Assembly (NCBI GenBank): GCA_017558005.1
Contig: JAFYWN010000028.1
Span: forward strand, 1-32,142
Direction of reading: 5' to 3'
Length of the DNA stretch: 32,142 nt
Origin: Kiritimatiellia bacterium
GTDB taxonomy: Bacteria; Verrucomicrobiota; Kiritimatiellia; RFP12; DVOR01
Made by a program: the position numbers and the translations under genes. Under the pieces are notes generated by a model. That model was not told the origin of the DNA and did not search any database. It saw nothing but the letters and a program-made list of their open reading frames with translations. Positions 1-8,795 of the stretch are shown here, in pieces. The number at the start of each line of letters is the position of its first letter. The first letter of the stretch is position 1.

Positions 1-82
1 AGGCGCACGACCGCACCACGGCGCGATGGCCTGCGGCCCCGTGGATGCTGGCTCGTGCTTTTGCGAAGCATGTAAAGGACTG
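1..82 (-). repeat. Interspersed repeat unit A, copy 1 (cut by window edge)
   Basis: This is the first of six copies of a roughly 105-bp palindrome-rich unit; the others are at 1420, 2850, 3058, 10479 and 23215. Read on the minus strand it starts at the CAGTCCTTTACATGCTTCGC end and continues through a CCACGG...CCGTGG stem enclosing GGCC-GCA-GGCC. It is truncated by the window start. Confidence 0.85.
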
Positions 83-282
83 ACGTTCGCTATGCTCTCT
101 GACTCGACAGGCTCGTCCCCATTTGCCAGTGTGGTTAATTCTCCACGGGGCTTCATTTCTGCCTTTGTGACAGTTATCCCCTCGGCTGGTGAGGACTGCG
201 AGTGGCTTTCAAGCCTACCTTCCGTACGGCCATGAACAGTTAAACCCACAAAGGTTCTGCGGCCTTTGCTCCGCGAAGGCAT
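1..282 (-). other. Open minus-strand frame running off the window start; status unclear
   Basis: On the minus strand an ATG at 282 opens a frame without stops to the window edge (94 codons). Its beginning reads MPSRSKGRRTFVGLTVHGR and its last third lies inside repeat unit A. I recognise no family and see no convincing ribosome binding site. Because unit A is open in several frames, the openness of the final third means little. The non-repeat part (83-282) is not explained by anything else here. It may be a gene start, a remnant of a mobile element, or chance. Confidence 0.15.
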
Positions 283-356
283 GGCCCTCGAGTTGACCGC
301 CCTCCCACAGGACGTACCGCCACCCCGCGAAGCATCTTAAGCACCCGCCTCACCCC

Positions 357-523
357 AGCGGCTTCGCCAGCGCTCTCCACGAGCGTAGCTCGTTAACCAG
401 CGGCTCTGCCGCGAATCCACAGCACCGTAGGTGCGTAATCCACAGCGAGCACCGCGAGCGTAATCTACAGGTGCGCAGCACCGTAATCCACAGTGCCTAC
501 GGTGCATCGCACCATTAACAGCG
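357..523. repeat. Unit C repeat cluster (short palindromes joined by ATCCACAG)
   Basis: A string of short palindromes such as GCGGCTCTGCCGC and GAGCGTAGCTC is joined by short linkers of the type AATCCACAG or TTAACCA. It lies directly downstream of the stop codon of the minus-strand membrane protein gene. The same style of cluster recurs at 1300, 10585, 22963, 23445 and 31797. Confidence 0.8.
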
Positions 524-1228
524 CTATCGGCGCGGAAGCCCTTCACGGAGTAAGACGGCCGCAACCACAAAGCATGGCACGAAGAAAAGCCCTATGATGG
601 GGAAGAAGGTGAGAATTAAATACGCAGAAAAGCCAAAGCCCGCCACGGTCTTACGATTGGCGCGTGCCCAGCTCAACGTCTCTTGCGTTGGCTCGCCACG
701 TATTAACCCGCCAGAGAAAAGATAGGAAACGCCAAAGCGATAACCGAAGATGACAAACCAAATAATCGCCCCTACCCACGGAATTAGCCAAATGAAGAAG
801 AGTGGGATTGCAAGCAACAGTGTGCAACAGCTATACCCTAATGCTTGAAGGGTATTGCGTAATCCAACCCGAAAGGGCGGGGAAGTTATAGGTTTTTGAA
901 GGATGTCACGGTAGACGCGCACCGTAATCCCATCGAAGAAAAGACCGCCAAAGGCTTCATACAGTACGGGGAAAAGGAGATAAAGTCCCCCTAATGTGAT
1001 GACGTAGGCTAAGATCTGAGAGAGGAGCAAGCGAAGTTCAAAGACCTTCGTAAAGAGCAGAAAAAAGCCATGCCACACCGAAATGGTCAACGCTACAATG
1101 AGGAGTGTAGGCAGTAAGGCCCATCCCCACCACCGCGGATGTGTCCAAAAGAGGACAATCCCTCGAAAGAGTGCCCGAATGCCAAAAAAGAAACCGGTGC
1201 CTTGATAGGTAAGTGTATTAGCAGACAT
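524..1228 (-). CDS. EI24/CysZ-like multi-pass membrane protein
   Basis: This 234-residue protein is very hydrophobic, with about five to six membrane segments. They include stretches around residues 35-60 (LLPTLLIVALTISVW), 75-100, 125-155 and 195-225. A short amphipathic N-terminus carries the motif GIRALFRG. The N-terminal FFFGIRALFRGI...HPRWWGWALLP pattern and the overall plan fit the EI24/CysZ family, whose E. coli member takes part in sulfate uptake; the substrate here is unknown. The ATG at 1228 is the first in-frame start, and a GAGGA lies about 12 nt upstream. The gene stands alone on the minus strand between repeat clusters, so context gives no hint of function. Family assignment is by recognition only. 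Confidence 0.75.
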   Translation of the reverse strand: MSANTLTYQGTGFFFGIRALFRGIVLFWTHPRWWGWALLPTLLIVALTISVWHGFFLLFTKVFELRLLLSQILAYVITLGGLYLLFPVLYEAFGGLFFDGITVRVYRDILQKPITSPPFRVGLRNTLQALGYSCCTLLLAIPLFFIWLIPWVGAIIWFVIFGYRFGVSYLFSGGLIRGEPTQETLSWARANRKTVAGFGFSAYLILTFFPIIGLFFVPCFVVAAVLLREGLPRR

Positions 1229-1291
1229 CGTAAAGTGTCCTCAATCAATTCGTGTAAGTGGGCTTTTTAAACCCACCCTAACCTACGGAGC

Positions 1292-1297
1292 AGTATA
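1292..1297 (-). promoter_or_regulatory. Possible -10 box for the EI24-like gene
   Basis: The minus strand reads TATACT here, about 64 nt upstream of the start codon. No good -35 box lies at the usual distance. The leader contains a small inverted repeat, GTGGG...CCCAC. Confidence 0.3.
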
Positions 1298-1299
1298 GC

Positions 1300-1412
1300 A
1301 TTTTTGGGGCGGCTGCGCCGCTGTTAACGGTGCGATGCACCGTGGTTAAGCGGCAGAGCCGCTGGTTAAGGGCGCGATGCGCCCTGGTTAACGAGCTGCG
1401 CTCGTGGAAAAC
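1300..1412. repeat. Unit C repeat cluster
   Basis: Successive short palindromes (GCGGCTGCGCCGC, GGTGCGATGCACC, GCGGCAGAGCCGC, GAGCTGCGCTC) are joined by TGTTAAC/TGGTTAA linkers. Together with units A, B and D it fills the gap between the EI24-like gene and the Fic gene; I see no gene in it. Confidence 0.8.
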
Positions 1413-1419
1413 TTAAACA

Positions 1420-1527
1420 CATGCTGTCCTTTTACATGCTTCGCAAAAGCACGAGCCATCATCCACGGGGCCGCAGGCCATCGCGCCGTGGTGCGGTCGT
1501 GCGCCTGCGTAGTTCGCGGAAAATCCA
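1420..1527 (+). repeat. Interspersed repeat unit A, copy 2
   Basis: This copy runs from CATGCTGTCCTTTTACATGC to the AGTTCGCGGAAAA end. It is near-identical to the other unit A copies, with a few substitutions and a 1-nt deletion near GCGCCTGCG. Confidence 0.85.
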
Positions 1528-1632
1528 CATGCAGTCCTTTACATGCTTCGCAGATGCGTTGGCTTTTCGTGTGCGAAGCCTAGTGTTACGAAAAGCTCAA
1601 CGCATCTCCTTGTGTTTATAGTGTTAACTCAC
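1528..1632 (+). repeat. Interspersed repeat unit B, copy 1
   Basis: Unit B contains a long imperfect inverted repeat: GATGCGTTG and CTTTTCGT pair with ACGAAAAG and CAACGCATC around a loop of about 15 nt. It ends in a GTGTTTATAGTGTTAAC tail. Other copies are at 2952, 23111 and 31912 (minus). Confidence 0.85.
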
Positions 1633-1654
1633 ATGCTGTCCTTTGCACATGCAG

Positions 1655-1700
1655 TCCTTTTTTTTGAGTATTTTGTGTATTTTGTGGTTTCTAATCTCAC
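1655..1700. repeat. Unit D, short A/T-rich repeat, copy 1
   Basis: A T-rich stretch containing GAGTATTTTGTGTATTTTGT followed by GGTTTCTAAT. A close relative lies at 3190-3231, again flanked by CATGCAGTCC/CATGCTGTCC joints. Confidence 0.7.
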
Positions 1701-1759
1701 ATGCTGTCCTGCGCGCAGCGCCCACTTGCCACTAAAAGCGAGCATTACAAGCACACTTC

Positions 1760-1848
1760 TATCGGCAAGATATCTTTCGGGCTCTAAGCGATTAAAAGGT
1801 TGTTTTCTTGCCGATAGCGTGCTATTATGTGAGAAAAGTTTGCCGATA
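1760..1848 (+). promoter_or_regulatory. Promoter and three candidate operator sites of the Fic gene
   Basis: TTGTTT (1800-1805), a 17-nt spacer and TATTAT (1823-1828) form a good sigma70-type promoter. Three copies of the same 9-mer surround it: TATCGGCAA at 1760, its exact reverse complement TTGCCGATA at 1808-1816 inside the spacer, and TTGCCGATA again at 1840-1848 just downstream. The arrangement suggests a repressor site overlapping the promoter. The Fic protein has an N-terminal helix-turn-helix-like segment and could bind it (inference). Confidence 0.65.
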
Positions 1849-1904
1849 CCTTTTCTCTTGAACCTACAAACAACGAATCGCCCAAGCTTCAAGGAGCACA
1901 TCCA

Positions 1905-2792
1905 ATGCAGTATTACGCAAGTGCAATAATTGCTAAAAAGTGGCAACTCTCAGAGCGGAGTGTGCGGAATTATTGTGCACAGGGGCGCGTGCCAGGCGCA
2001 ATCCTTGAGGGAAAAACGTGGCTTATTCCAGAGGATGCAGAAAAACCAACACGTGCCAAACGCACGACTTCGCGCCGTAGAACGTTGCTAAAGGTCTTAC
2101 AGGAAGAACGCATCGCGCGTCTTTCAGGCGGCATTTATCATCGTGTACAAATTGATCTTACCTACAATTCAAATCACATTGAAGGGAGTCGTCTCACCCA
2201 TGAGCAAACGCGCCATATCTTTGAGACGAATACCATTGGACTCGCCAAAGAAAGCATCCCAGTAGATGATATCATTGAAACACTCAATCACTTTCGATGC
2301 ATTGATTTAATCATTGATTGTGCCCAGGGGCCGCTAACAGAAACCCTCATCAAAAAACTTCATTTTATGCTTAAATCGGGTTCAAGTGATGCCAATAAAA
2401 CATGGTTCGCGGTTGGCAACTATAAAAAACTCCCCAATGAGGTTGGCGGCCAAGAGACTGCGCTTCCAGAAGAAGTACCTTTGAAAATGAAGGAACTCCT
2501 TGCAGATTACAATGCGAAAACGCACCCCACGTTAGATGACTTACTTGACTTTCACGTTGAATTTGAACGCATCCACCCGTTCCAAGATGGCAATGGACGC
2601 GTGGGCCGTCTCATACTCTTCAAAGAATGCCTCAAACATCAAATCATTCCCTTTGTGATTACAGATAAACTCAAGTATTTCTACTACCGCGGACTTCAAA
2701 AATGGCCGCTTGAGTGCGAGTACCTTCGCGACACCTGCCTTGCCGCCCAAGACCACTTTAGGGCACTACTTGATTATTTTAGAATAGTGTAG
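1905..2792 (+). CDS. Fic/Fido family protein (predicted AMPylase) with N-terminal HTH-like segment
   Basis: The 295-residue protein carries the complete Fic active-site motif HPFQDGNGRVGR at residues 224-235, including the catalytic His and the phosphate-anchoring GNGR. Family knowledge says such proteins transfer AMP (or another nucleotide part) to target protein hydroxyls. An inhibitory-helix motif of the S-x-x-x-E-G type (SNHIEG, residues 89-94) lies upstream, as in self-inhibited class II Fic proteins. Residues 1-45 (SERSVRNYCAQGRVPGA) look like a small DNA-binding helix-turn-helix. The ATG at 1905 has AAGGAG 8 nt upstream. The gene stands alone; the surrounding gaps are filled with interspersed repeats. 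Autoregulation through the TATCGGCAA sites is inferred. Confidence 0.92.
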   Translation: MQYYASAIIAKKWQLSERSVRNYCAQGRVPGAILEGKTWLIPEDAEKPTRAKRTTSRRRTLLKVLQEERIARLSGGIYHRVQIDLTYNSNHIEGSRLTHEQTRHIFETNTIGLAKESIPVDDIIETLNHFRCIDLIIDCAQGPLTETLIKKLHFMLKSGSSDANKTWFAVGNYKKLPNEVGGQETALPEEVPLKMKELLADYNAKTHPTLDDLLDFHVEFERIHPFQDGNGRVGRLILFKECLKHQIIPFVITDKLKYFYYRGLQKWPLECEYLRDTCLAAQDHFRALLDYFRIV

Positions 2793-2798
2793 GTTTCC

Positions 2799-2825
2799 CG
2801 CCGCCCTTCGGGCCCGGGCGCATTT
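2799..2825 (+). terminator. Possible terminator after the Fic gene
   Basis: A G+C-rich hairpin (CGCC-GCCC-TTC-GGGC, then CC and GGGCG) is followed by CATTTTGG. The U-tract is short, so termination is uncertain. Confidence 0.35.
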
Positions 2826-2849
2826 TGGCTCGCGGTAAAATCCTCTCTG

Positions 2850-2951
2850 GCAGTCCTTTACATGCTTCGCAAAAGCACGAGCCTGCATCCACGGGGCCGC
2901 AGGCCATCGCGCCGTGGTGCGGTCGTGCGCCTCGCGTAGTTCGCGGAAAAC
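2850..2951 (+). repeat. Interspersed repeat unit A, copy 3
   Basis: A near-identical copy of unit A, preceded by the joining sequence GCGGTAAAATCCTCTCTGG. That joint also appears, reverse-complemented, beside the copy at 10479. Confidence 0.85.
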
Positions 2952-3057
2952 CACATGCAGTCCTTTTACATGCTTCGCAGATGCGTTGGCTTTTCGTGGG
3001 CGAAGCCTAGTGTTACGAAAAGCTCAACGCATCTCCTTGTGTTTATAGTGTTAACTC
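2952..3057 (+). repeat. Interspersed repeat unit B, copy 2
   Basis: Near-identical to copy 1 with the same long inverted repeat. It directly joins unit A copies on both sides, so A-B-A forms a tandem mosaic. Confidence 0.85.
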
Positions 3058-3164
3058 ACATGCTGTCCTTTTACATGCTTCGCAAAAGCACGAGCCAGCA
3101 TCCACGGGGCCGCAGGCCATCGCGCCGTGGTGCGGTCGTGCGCCTCGCGTAGTTCGCGGAAAAT
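3058..3164 (+). repeat. Interspersed repeat unit A, copy 4
   Basis: Near-identical to the copies at 1420 and 2850. The A-B-A arrangement at 2850-3164 repeats the A-B order found at 1420-1632. Confidence 0.85.
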
Positions 3165-3189
3165 CACATGCAGTCCTTTGCATACGTCG

Positions 3190-3231
3190 TCCTTTTTTGA
3201 GTATTTTGCGTTTTTTGTGGTTTTAATTCTC
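3190..3231. repeat. Unit D, short A/T-rich repeat, copy 2
   Basis: Contains TTTTTTGAGTATTTTGCG and TTTTTTGTGGTTTTAAT. It is a diverged copy of the element at 1655. Confidence 0.7.
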
Positions 3232-3600
3232 ACATGCAGTCCTTTTCAAAAAAGGGGGCTTTTTCTTTCTGGAAAAAGGGCTCTTTTTGGGGGTGCATCG
3301 GCAACTTCGTGGAGGGGAGTCTATCGGCTTTAGTGAACTCAGTGAAAGGCTTACGGCAGAGGTGCTTTTATGGTGTTTTGAAGGAAGTTCACTCGCCGTG
3401 AAAAGGGAGTCGTAATCGGTCGTTTGGTGGGGCTTCGAAAAAGGGTCTCAAAGAGGGGTGTCTGCGGGGTATTAAGAGGGGCTCGAACGTGTGCTCCTGG
3501 AGAGGGTAAAAAGCGGGGGCGCGAGGAGGTAAAAAGGGGGGCCAAAAAGGGGGAAAGGGAGCTGCTAAAAGAGTGAATACAGGTGTACTAAAGAATGCAT
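3232..3600. other. Purine-rich gap without a recognisable gene
   Basis: The plus strand is strongly enriched in G and A, with many runs of the type AAAAAGGGGG or GAGGGG (3246-3300 and 3400-3580). Short open frames exist on both strands, but none has a convincing start or a recognisable protein. It may be a decayed region or a strand-asymmetric structural element. Confidence 0.5.
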
Positions 3601-3617
3601 TTTTTTGCTTTTTTTGA

Positions 3618-3671
3618 TTGCATACGTTTCGGTAGGTTTGTATAATACGCGTGTTTTTTTAACAGTACTGT
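3618..3671 (+). promoter_or_regulatory. Promoter and palindromic candidate operator of the tetR-efflux operon
   Basis: TTGCAT (3618-3623), a 17-nt spacer and a perfect TATAAT (3641-3646) form the promoter. A perfect 10-bp palindrome, ACAGTACTGT (3662-3671), lies just downstream of the expected start site and 8 nt before the tetR ATG. This is a typical place for TetR autorepression. Confidence 0.65.
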
Positions 3672-3679
3672 ATCTTTAT

Positions 3680-4291
3680 ATGAGAAGAACAAAGGAAGAA
3701 GCGCAGGAAACGCGCAAGTTAATTTTACAGACGGCGTTGGATTGTTTTTCAACGCAGGGCTATGCATTGACGACCTTTGCGGTGATTGCCGAACGAATCA
3801 AGATGACGAAGGGTGCGATTTTTTGGCACTTTGATTCGAAGGAACATCTCTTCGCAGAGGTGATTGCGTGGATGCATGAGCAGTACCAACCCCTCAAAGG
3901 GATTGATACCGCTGCGTCATTGGACGCAGTTAAGCAGTGTTTCATGGAGTGGGCGCACGAGATTTCACTGAATGAGAATCACCGTCGCTTCCTCAACTTC
4001 ATCATGAGTCGCGTGGAATGGAGTAAGGCATTAACGGAATCACTGAGCTCGCGCTTGGATGGGATGATGATTCAGGACCCATTCTTGGCATTGGAGGCGT
4101 GTATGGATCGCCTCAAGGCGAGCGGTGAGGTGACTTCTGATTTGTCGTCCACTTCAATCGCCGTGTTGTTTAGCGTAACCTTTTTTGGTGTTCATCGCGA
4201 GGCATTGTTGCGTGCGCGTGAAATTGATGTGCGGGAAACGCTTTCCCGTGGTTTGGATTTTGTTATTCAAGGAATTAGGAGTAAGGAATGA
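3680..4291 (+). CDS. TetR/AcrR family transcriptional repressor of the efflux operon
   Basis: A 203-residue protein with a classic N-terminal TetR DNA-binding domain, from ETRKLILQTALDCF through the recognition helix region MTKGAIFWHFDSKEHLF (about residues 11-60), and a divergent C-terminal ligand domain. I chose the ATG at 3680. The frame is open upstream to 3605, but the promoter's TATAAT lies at 3641-3646, so earlier starts would not be transcribed. No clear Shine-Dalgarno sequence precedes the ATG. The stop overlaps the next gene's start (ATGA at 4288-4291), so it is cotranscribed with the pump. It most likely represses the operon until a pump substrate binds, as AcrR and TtgR do. Confidence 0.93.
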   Translation: MRRTKEEAQETRKLILQTALDCFSTQGYALTTFAVIAERIKMTKGAIFWHFDSKEHLFAEVIAWMHEQYQPLKGIDTAASLDAVKQCFMEWAHEISLNENHRRFLNFIMSRVEWSKALTESLSSRLDGMMIQDPFLALEACMDRLKASGEVTSDLSSTSIAVLFSVTFFGVHREALLRAREIDVRETLSRGLDFVIQGIRSKE

Positions 4292-5544
4292 GTATGGAAG
4301 AGACAACAGCAGAACAGCCTCAGGTGAAGTCGAAGTTCTCCGTGGCAGGTTTGATCGGCACAGTGTTGGTGGCGTGTGTCGCTTTTGCGTTGGGCTGGGC
4401 GGTTCACACCATCCATATGCAGCGTGAAGTGAATGCCGAGAAGGAGGCCGCCACGGCCCAACAGATGGCCATGGCGATGAATCGCCCTGTTTCCGTTGAG
4501 ACCGTAAAGGCTTCAAAGCGCGACATGAATCCGTCTCAGAGCTACATGGGTCACATTGAACCGATCCAAGAGGTGGATTTGCGTGCGCAGATTGACGGCA
4601 CGATCGCTGAAGTGGCCTTTAAGGAAGGTTCGATGGTGAAGGAGGGCGATGTCCTCTTCTTGATCGATGCGCGTGTCTATGAAGCGCGTGTGAAGCAGGC
4701 GGAGGCCGCCCTCTCGAAGGCAAAGGCTGCAAGTGAGAATGCCGACCGCTATTACGCGCGTATTAGTAAGGTAGATAAGCGCTCGGTCACGGAGGCTGAA
4801 GTTGACCAGGCTTATGCCAACATGCTCGAAGCGCGCGCCGCGATTGCCCAGTGCGAAGCAGACCTCGCCAATGCGAAGATTAACCTCGGCTACACGCAGA
4901 TTACCGCACCGATTTCGGGTCGTATCGGCCAGAGCTTGCTCAAGAAGGGTGACTATGTCTCTCCTGCGATGGGCACCTTGGCTCGCATCGTCCAGATGGA
5001 CCCTGTGCGCGTGGTCTTCTCTGTCTCCGATAAGTCCTACCTTGAGGGTAAGAAATTGGCCAAGGCCGCAGGCGTTGAAGCGGGCATCCGTGCGCAGTTG
5101 AAGTTGGCCGACGGCACGATTTATGACCACGAAGGTACGCCCGACTTCTTCAACAACGAAATGGATACCGCCACGGCCTCTCTCTCGATTCGCTATGGCT
5201 TCCCCAATCCTGACCAGGATTTGCTTGCCAATGCTTACGTGACGGTGTTGCTCAGCGCCCGTGTGCCAACCCTCCGCCTGGCCATTCCCTCCAATGCCGT
5301 CTTGGCGAACGCCACCGGTGACTATGTCTATGTGTGCAAGGAGGGCAAGGCCGAACGTCGCATCGTGAAGATGGGCGAACTCCAGGCGGGCTATGTTGAA
5401 ATTCTCGCAGGCCTCGAAGAGGGCGAAGAGGTGGTGACCGAAGGTGCCGTGAATGTCTCTGAAGGTTCCATCCTCAATGTGATTAATCCTGCCGTGCCTG
5501 CCACGGGCATCCCGATGGCAACCGCTTCCTCAACCGAAGAGTAA
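4288..5544 (+). CDS. RND efflux periplasmic adaptor (membrane fusion protein, AcrA/MexA type)
   Basis: A 418-residue protein that should link the inner-membrane RND pump to the outer-membrane channel across the periplasm. It has one N-terminal membrane anchor (about residues 14-35) instead of a lipobox. A barrel-sandwich/lipoyl half-motif ([19 protein letters not shown], about residues 93-111) is followed by an alanine-rich coiled-coil hairpin (residues 130-205). The returning lipoyl half ([17 protein letters not shown]) and beta-barrel domains complete the family plan. It overlaps tetR by 4 nt and is followed 11 nt later by the RND gene with AAGGA upstream. Substrate specificity cannot be read from the sequence. 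Confidence 0.95.
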   Translation: MSMEETTAEQPQVKSKFSVAGLIGTVLVACVAFALGWAVHTIHMQREVNAEKEAATAQQMAMAMNRPVSVETVKASKRDMNPSQSYMGHIEPIQEVDLRAQIDGTIAEVAFKEGSMVKEGDVLFLIDARVYEARVKQAEAALSKAKAASENADRYYARISKVDKRSVTEAEVDQAYANMLEARAAIAQCEADLANAKINLGYTQITAPISGRIGQSLLKKGDYVSPAMGTLARIVQMDPVRVVFSVSDKSYLEGKKLAKAAGVEAGIRAQLKLADGTIYDHEGTPDFFNNEMDTATASLSIRYGFPNPDQDLLANAYVTVLLSARVPTLRLAIPSNAVLANATGDYVYVCKEGKAERRIVKMGELQAGYVEILAGLEEGEEVVTEGAVNVSEGSILNVINPAVPATGIPMATASSTEE

Positions 5545-5555
5545 GGATTTTCCCA

Positions 5556-8500
5556 ATGGCCAATAAAGAACGTTCGATGAGCCTTGAGGAAATCGAGGCC
5601 AATGAGCGCAGAATCATTGAGGAGGCGGTGAAGGACCTGCCGAATCGTTCGATTCTGTCGCGCATCTTTGTGAATCGCCCCCGTTTGGCGTTTGTGATTG
5701 CCATTGTGATGACGCTGGTGGGCGTCATCGCATTGAAGACGTTGCCGATTGAACAGTATCCCGAAGTGGCTCCGCCGACCGTGCAGGTGAGTTGCTCGTA
5801 CCCTGGTGCGAATGCGACGGACCTCGCGAATACGGTTGCGATCCCGATTGAATCGGAAATCAACGGTGTGGAAGACATGCTCTACATGAGCGCGTCGTGT
5901 TCGGACAATGGTCGCTACTCTTTGACCATTACCTTCGCGGTGGGTTCTGACCGTGACATGAACATGGTGCGTGTGCAGAATCGTGTGGCGCGCGCCGAAC
6001 CGAAGTTGCCCGTGGAAGTCACCAAGCAGGGTGTTTCGGTGAGTTCGCGTTCGGAGTCCATGCTGGGCTTCTTGTCTTTCCGTTCGCCAGGTGGGCAGTT
6101 GACGAAGTTGCAGATTGCTGACTTCCTTTACTCGAATGTGCGTGATGCCTTGCTGCGTGTGCATGGTGTGGGTGGTGCAGACGTGCACGGCGCAAAGATC
6201 GCCATGCGTATCTGGTTGGACCCCGAACGCTTAGCTGCGCAGTCGATGGATGCGAAGGAGGTTATCGCGGCGATTGAATCGCAGAACCGCCAAGCAGCGT
6301 TGGGTTCTGTCGGTGCGTCTCCTGTGGCTGACCCGCGCATTAAAAATGTCTATAGCGTCGTGACGGATGGTCGTTTGGGTTCCGTAAAGGAATTCGAAGA
6401 GATTGTCGTGCGTACCGCTGAAGATGGCGGCTTGGTCCGCTTGAAGGATATCGCTCGCGTGGAAGTGGGCGAACAGAGCTACGGCAATACGGGCTTCTTC
6501 GATGGCGCAGCCTGCGTCTCGATGGGCTTGAACCAAACCCCTGGCACGAATGCAATTGATGCCGTGGACGCCGTGAAGGCGGAGTTGGAACGTCTCAAGC
6601 CGACCTTCCCGGGTGACTTGGAGTGCGTCTTCGCCTATGACGCCACGGAAGTGGTGCGTATGTCCATTAAGGAAATCGTCTCCACGTTGATCGAAACCTT
6701 CGTGCTCGTGGTGATCGTGTGCTTCATCTTCTTGCAGGATTTCCGCGCCACGCTCGTGCCGTTGTGCGCCATCCCCGTCTCGTTGATGTGTACCTTCGCC
6801 GCCCTCAAGGCCTTCGGCTTCTCCATCAATACCTTGACGCTCTTCGCCTTGGTGCTTGCAATTGGTTCCGTGGTGGACGATGCAATCGTGGTGGTGGAAC
6901 GTGTCCAGTACCACATGGATAAGAGTAAGTTGGATCGTAAGACCGCCACCTTGCTCACGATGTCCGAAGTGACCGGCGCTGTGATTGCGACGACCCTCGT
7001 GCTCTTGGCCATCTTCGTGCCGGTCGGCTTCATCGCAGGCATTACGGGCCGCATCTATTCGCAGTTCGCCGTTACGATGTCGGTGGCCATCTGCTTCTCC
7101 ACCGTGAATGCATTGACGCTATCCCCTGCGATTTGCGCCACGATTTTGGGCGTGCCGAAGGAACACAAAGCCTTCTGGGATCCCTTCACGTGGTTTAATG
7201 CGATCCTGAATTGGATGAAGCGTGGCTATGCCGCAATCTCAAAATTCTTCGCGGCGCGTCGCTTCTTGACCTTGCTCATCTTCTTGTTGACGGTGGCAGT
7301 CGCCTTGATTTGCCTTGAAAAGACGCCGACCTCCTTCTTGCCGGAAGAGGACCAGGGCGTGATCTTCGTCGACGTTTCGTTGCGTGAAGGTACGAACCGT
7401 TCCGTCACCGATAAGTTCATCCGCCGCGTGGAAGCGGAAGTTCGCCAAATCCCTGGCGTGAAGAGCGTGCTCTCCGTGGTGGGTTGGGCAATGGTTTCGG
7501 GTAACGCCGAAAACACGGGTATGTTGATTGTGGCCCTTGATACGTGGGCAAAGCGTCCCGCTCCCGAACAGGCTGCCCGCGCGATTCTCAACCAAATCAT
7601 GGCGCTTTCGGCGAATTTCCATGAAGGTAAGTTCCTCGCGATGTTGCCGCCCGCCATCCAGGGTCTCGGTGTGACCGGTGGTATGAGTATTCAGTTCCAG
7701 TCGCTCAATTCGACTGACCCCGAAGTGATCGAACGCAGCTTGCGCGGCTTCTTGGCCGAATTGAATAAGGCGCCTGAAATTGCTACGGCCTTCTCGCCGT
7801 ACACCTCTGGTACGCCGCACATCGACCTGAAGGTTGACCGTGTGAAGGCTGAGACTTACAAGGTACCTGTCTCCACCCTTTACTCCACGCTCCAGAGTTA
7901 CCTCGGCTCTTACTACGTGAACGATATCAATATCGGTACGCAGGTGAACCAGGTCGTGGTGCAGTCGGACTGGAAGGGTCGTGACACGATTGACGCCATC
8001 GGTCGCCTCTATGCGAAGAGCACCACCGGTGCGATGGTGCCCGTGAGCGCCATGGTGGAGACCTCCACGGTTGGTGGCACGCGCAACTACTCGCGTTACA
8101 ACCTCTTCCCCTCGGCGAAGATTACGGCCAATATTCAGAATGGTTATGCTTCGGGTCAGGCAATGGCCGCCGTGAAGCGTGTGGCACAGTCGACCATCTC
8201 GCGTGACTTCAATTTCGAATGGACAGACCTCTCCTTCCAGGAAGCTTCCACCGAAGGTCAGACGGTCATCCTCGTGATTGCAGCCTTCGTCTTCGGTTAC
8301 CTCTTCTTGGTGGCTCAGTATGAAAGCTGGACCTTGCCCTTGCCGGTGATGACCTCCATTGTGGTGGGTTGCGCAGGCGCATTGCTCGGCTTGATGTACT
8401 GGGGTCTCTCGCTCTCGATTTACGCTCAGTTGGGTCTCTTGCTCTTGGTCTCCTTGGCCGCAAAGAACGCCATCTTGATCGTTGAATTCGCCGCCACCCG

Positions 8501-8783
8501 CCGTGAACAGGGCCTCTCGATTATCGATGCCGCAGGTGAAGGTGCTGGTGAACGTCTGCGCGCCGTGCTCATGACCGCACTCACCTTCATTCTCGGTGTG
8601 CTCCCGATGGTGTACGCCACCGGTGCAGGTGCGGCAAGCCGTCAGCACATCGGTGTGACGGTGTACACGGGCATGCTCGTGGCCACCACGATGGGTCTCT
8701 TGATGATTCCCGCACTCTTCTCGCTCTTTGAGAAGATGCGCGAAGGCACGTATTCCCTTTTCGGTTCGTCTCATAAGAAGTAA
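5556..8783 (+). CDS. RND multidrug efflux transporter (AcrB/HAE-1 type)
   Basis: The 1075-residue protein is the proton-driven inner-membrane pump of the tripartite system. Family hallmarks include the first membrane segment followed by [17 protein letters not shown], and the paired Asp residues in TM4 ([16 protein letters not shown]). The essential Lys lies in TM10 ([14 protein letters not shown]), and there are two large periplasmic loops and about twelve membrane segments in all. An N-terminal cytoplasmic extension of about 30 charged residues ([16 protein letters not shown]) makes it somewhat longer than AcrB (1049 residues). The ATG at 5556 follows AAGGA. It sits between the adaptor and channel genes, so the three form a complete unit. 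Confidence 0.97.
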   Translation: MANKERSMSLEEIEANERRIIEEAVKDLPNRSILSRIFVNRPRLAFVIAIVMTLVGVIALKTLPIEQYPEVAPPTVQVSCSYPGANATDLANTVAIPIESEINGVEDMLYMSASCSDNGRYSLTITFAVGSDRDMNMVRVQNRVARAEPKLPVEVTKQGVSVSSRSESMLGFLSFRSPGGQLTKLQIADFLYSNVRDALLRVHGVGGADVHGAKIAMRIWLDPERLAAQSMDAKEVIAAIESQNRQAALGSVGASPVADPRIKNVYSVVTDGRLGSVKEFEEIVVRTAEDGGLVRLKDIARVEVGEQSYGNTGFFDGAACVSMGLNQTPGTNAIDAVDAVKAELERLKPTFPGDLECVFAYDATEVVRMSIKEIVSTLIETFVLVVIVCFIFLQDFRATLVPLCAIPVSLMCTFAALKAFGFSINTLTLFALVLAIGSVVDDAIVVVERVQYHMDKSKLDRKTATLLTMSEVTGAVIATTLVLLAIFVPVGFIAGITGRIYSQFAVTMSVAICFSTVNALTLSPAICATILGVPKEHKAFWDPFTWFNAILNWMKRGYAAISKFFAARRFLTLLIFLLTVAVALICLEKTPTSFLPEEDQGVIFVDVSLREGTNRSVTDKFIRRVEAEVRQIPGVKSVLSVVGWAMVSGNAENTGMLIVALDTWAKRPAPEQAARAILNQIMALSANFHEGKFLAMLPPAIQGLGVTGGMSIQFQSLNSTDPEVIERSLRGFLAELNKAPEIATAFSPYTSGTPHIDLKVDRVKAETYKVPVSTLYSTLQSYLGSYYVNDINIGTQVNQVVVQSDWKGRDTIDAIGRLYAKSTTGAMVPVSAMVETSTVGGTRNYSRYNLFPSAKITANIQNGYASGQAMAAVKRVAQSTISRDFNFEWTDLSFQEASTEGQTVILVIAAFVFGYLFLVAQYESWTLPLPVMTSIVVGCAGALLGLMYWGLSLSIYAQLGLLLLVSLAAKNAILIVEFAATRREQGLSIIDAAGEGAGERLRAVLMTALTFILGVLPMVYATGAGAASRQHIGVTVYTGMLVATTMGLLMIPALFSLFEKMREGTYSLFGSSHKK

Positions 8784-8795
8784 GGAGGAGACAAA

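Noticed and set aside
357..523. The unit C string of palindromes as a CRISPR array
   Set aside because: The palindromes differ from one another, spacing is short and irregular, there are no unique spacers, and no cas genes are present.
1421..3233. Several 60-130 codon frames in the gaps around the Fic gene
   Set aside because: They coincide with repeat units A, B and D, which are open in several frames and recur as the same peptide in unrelated places. They are not genes.
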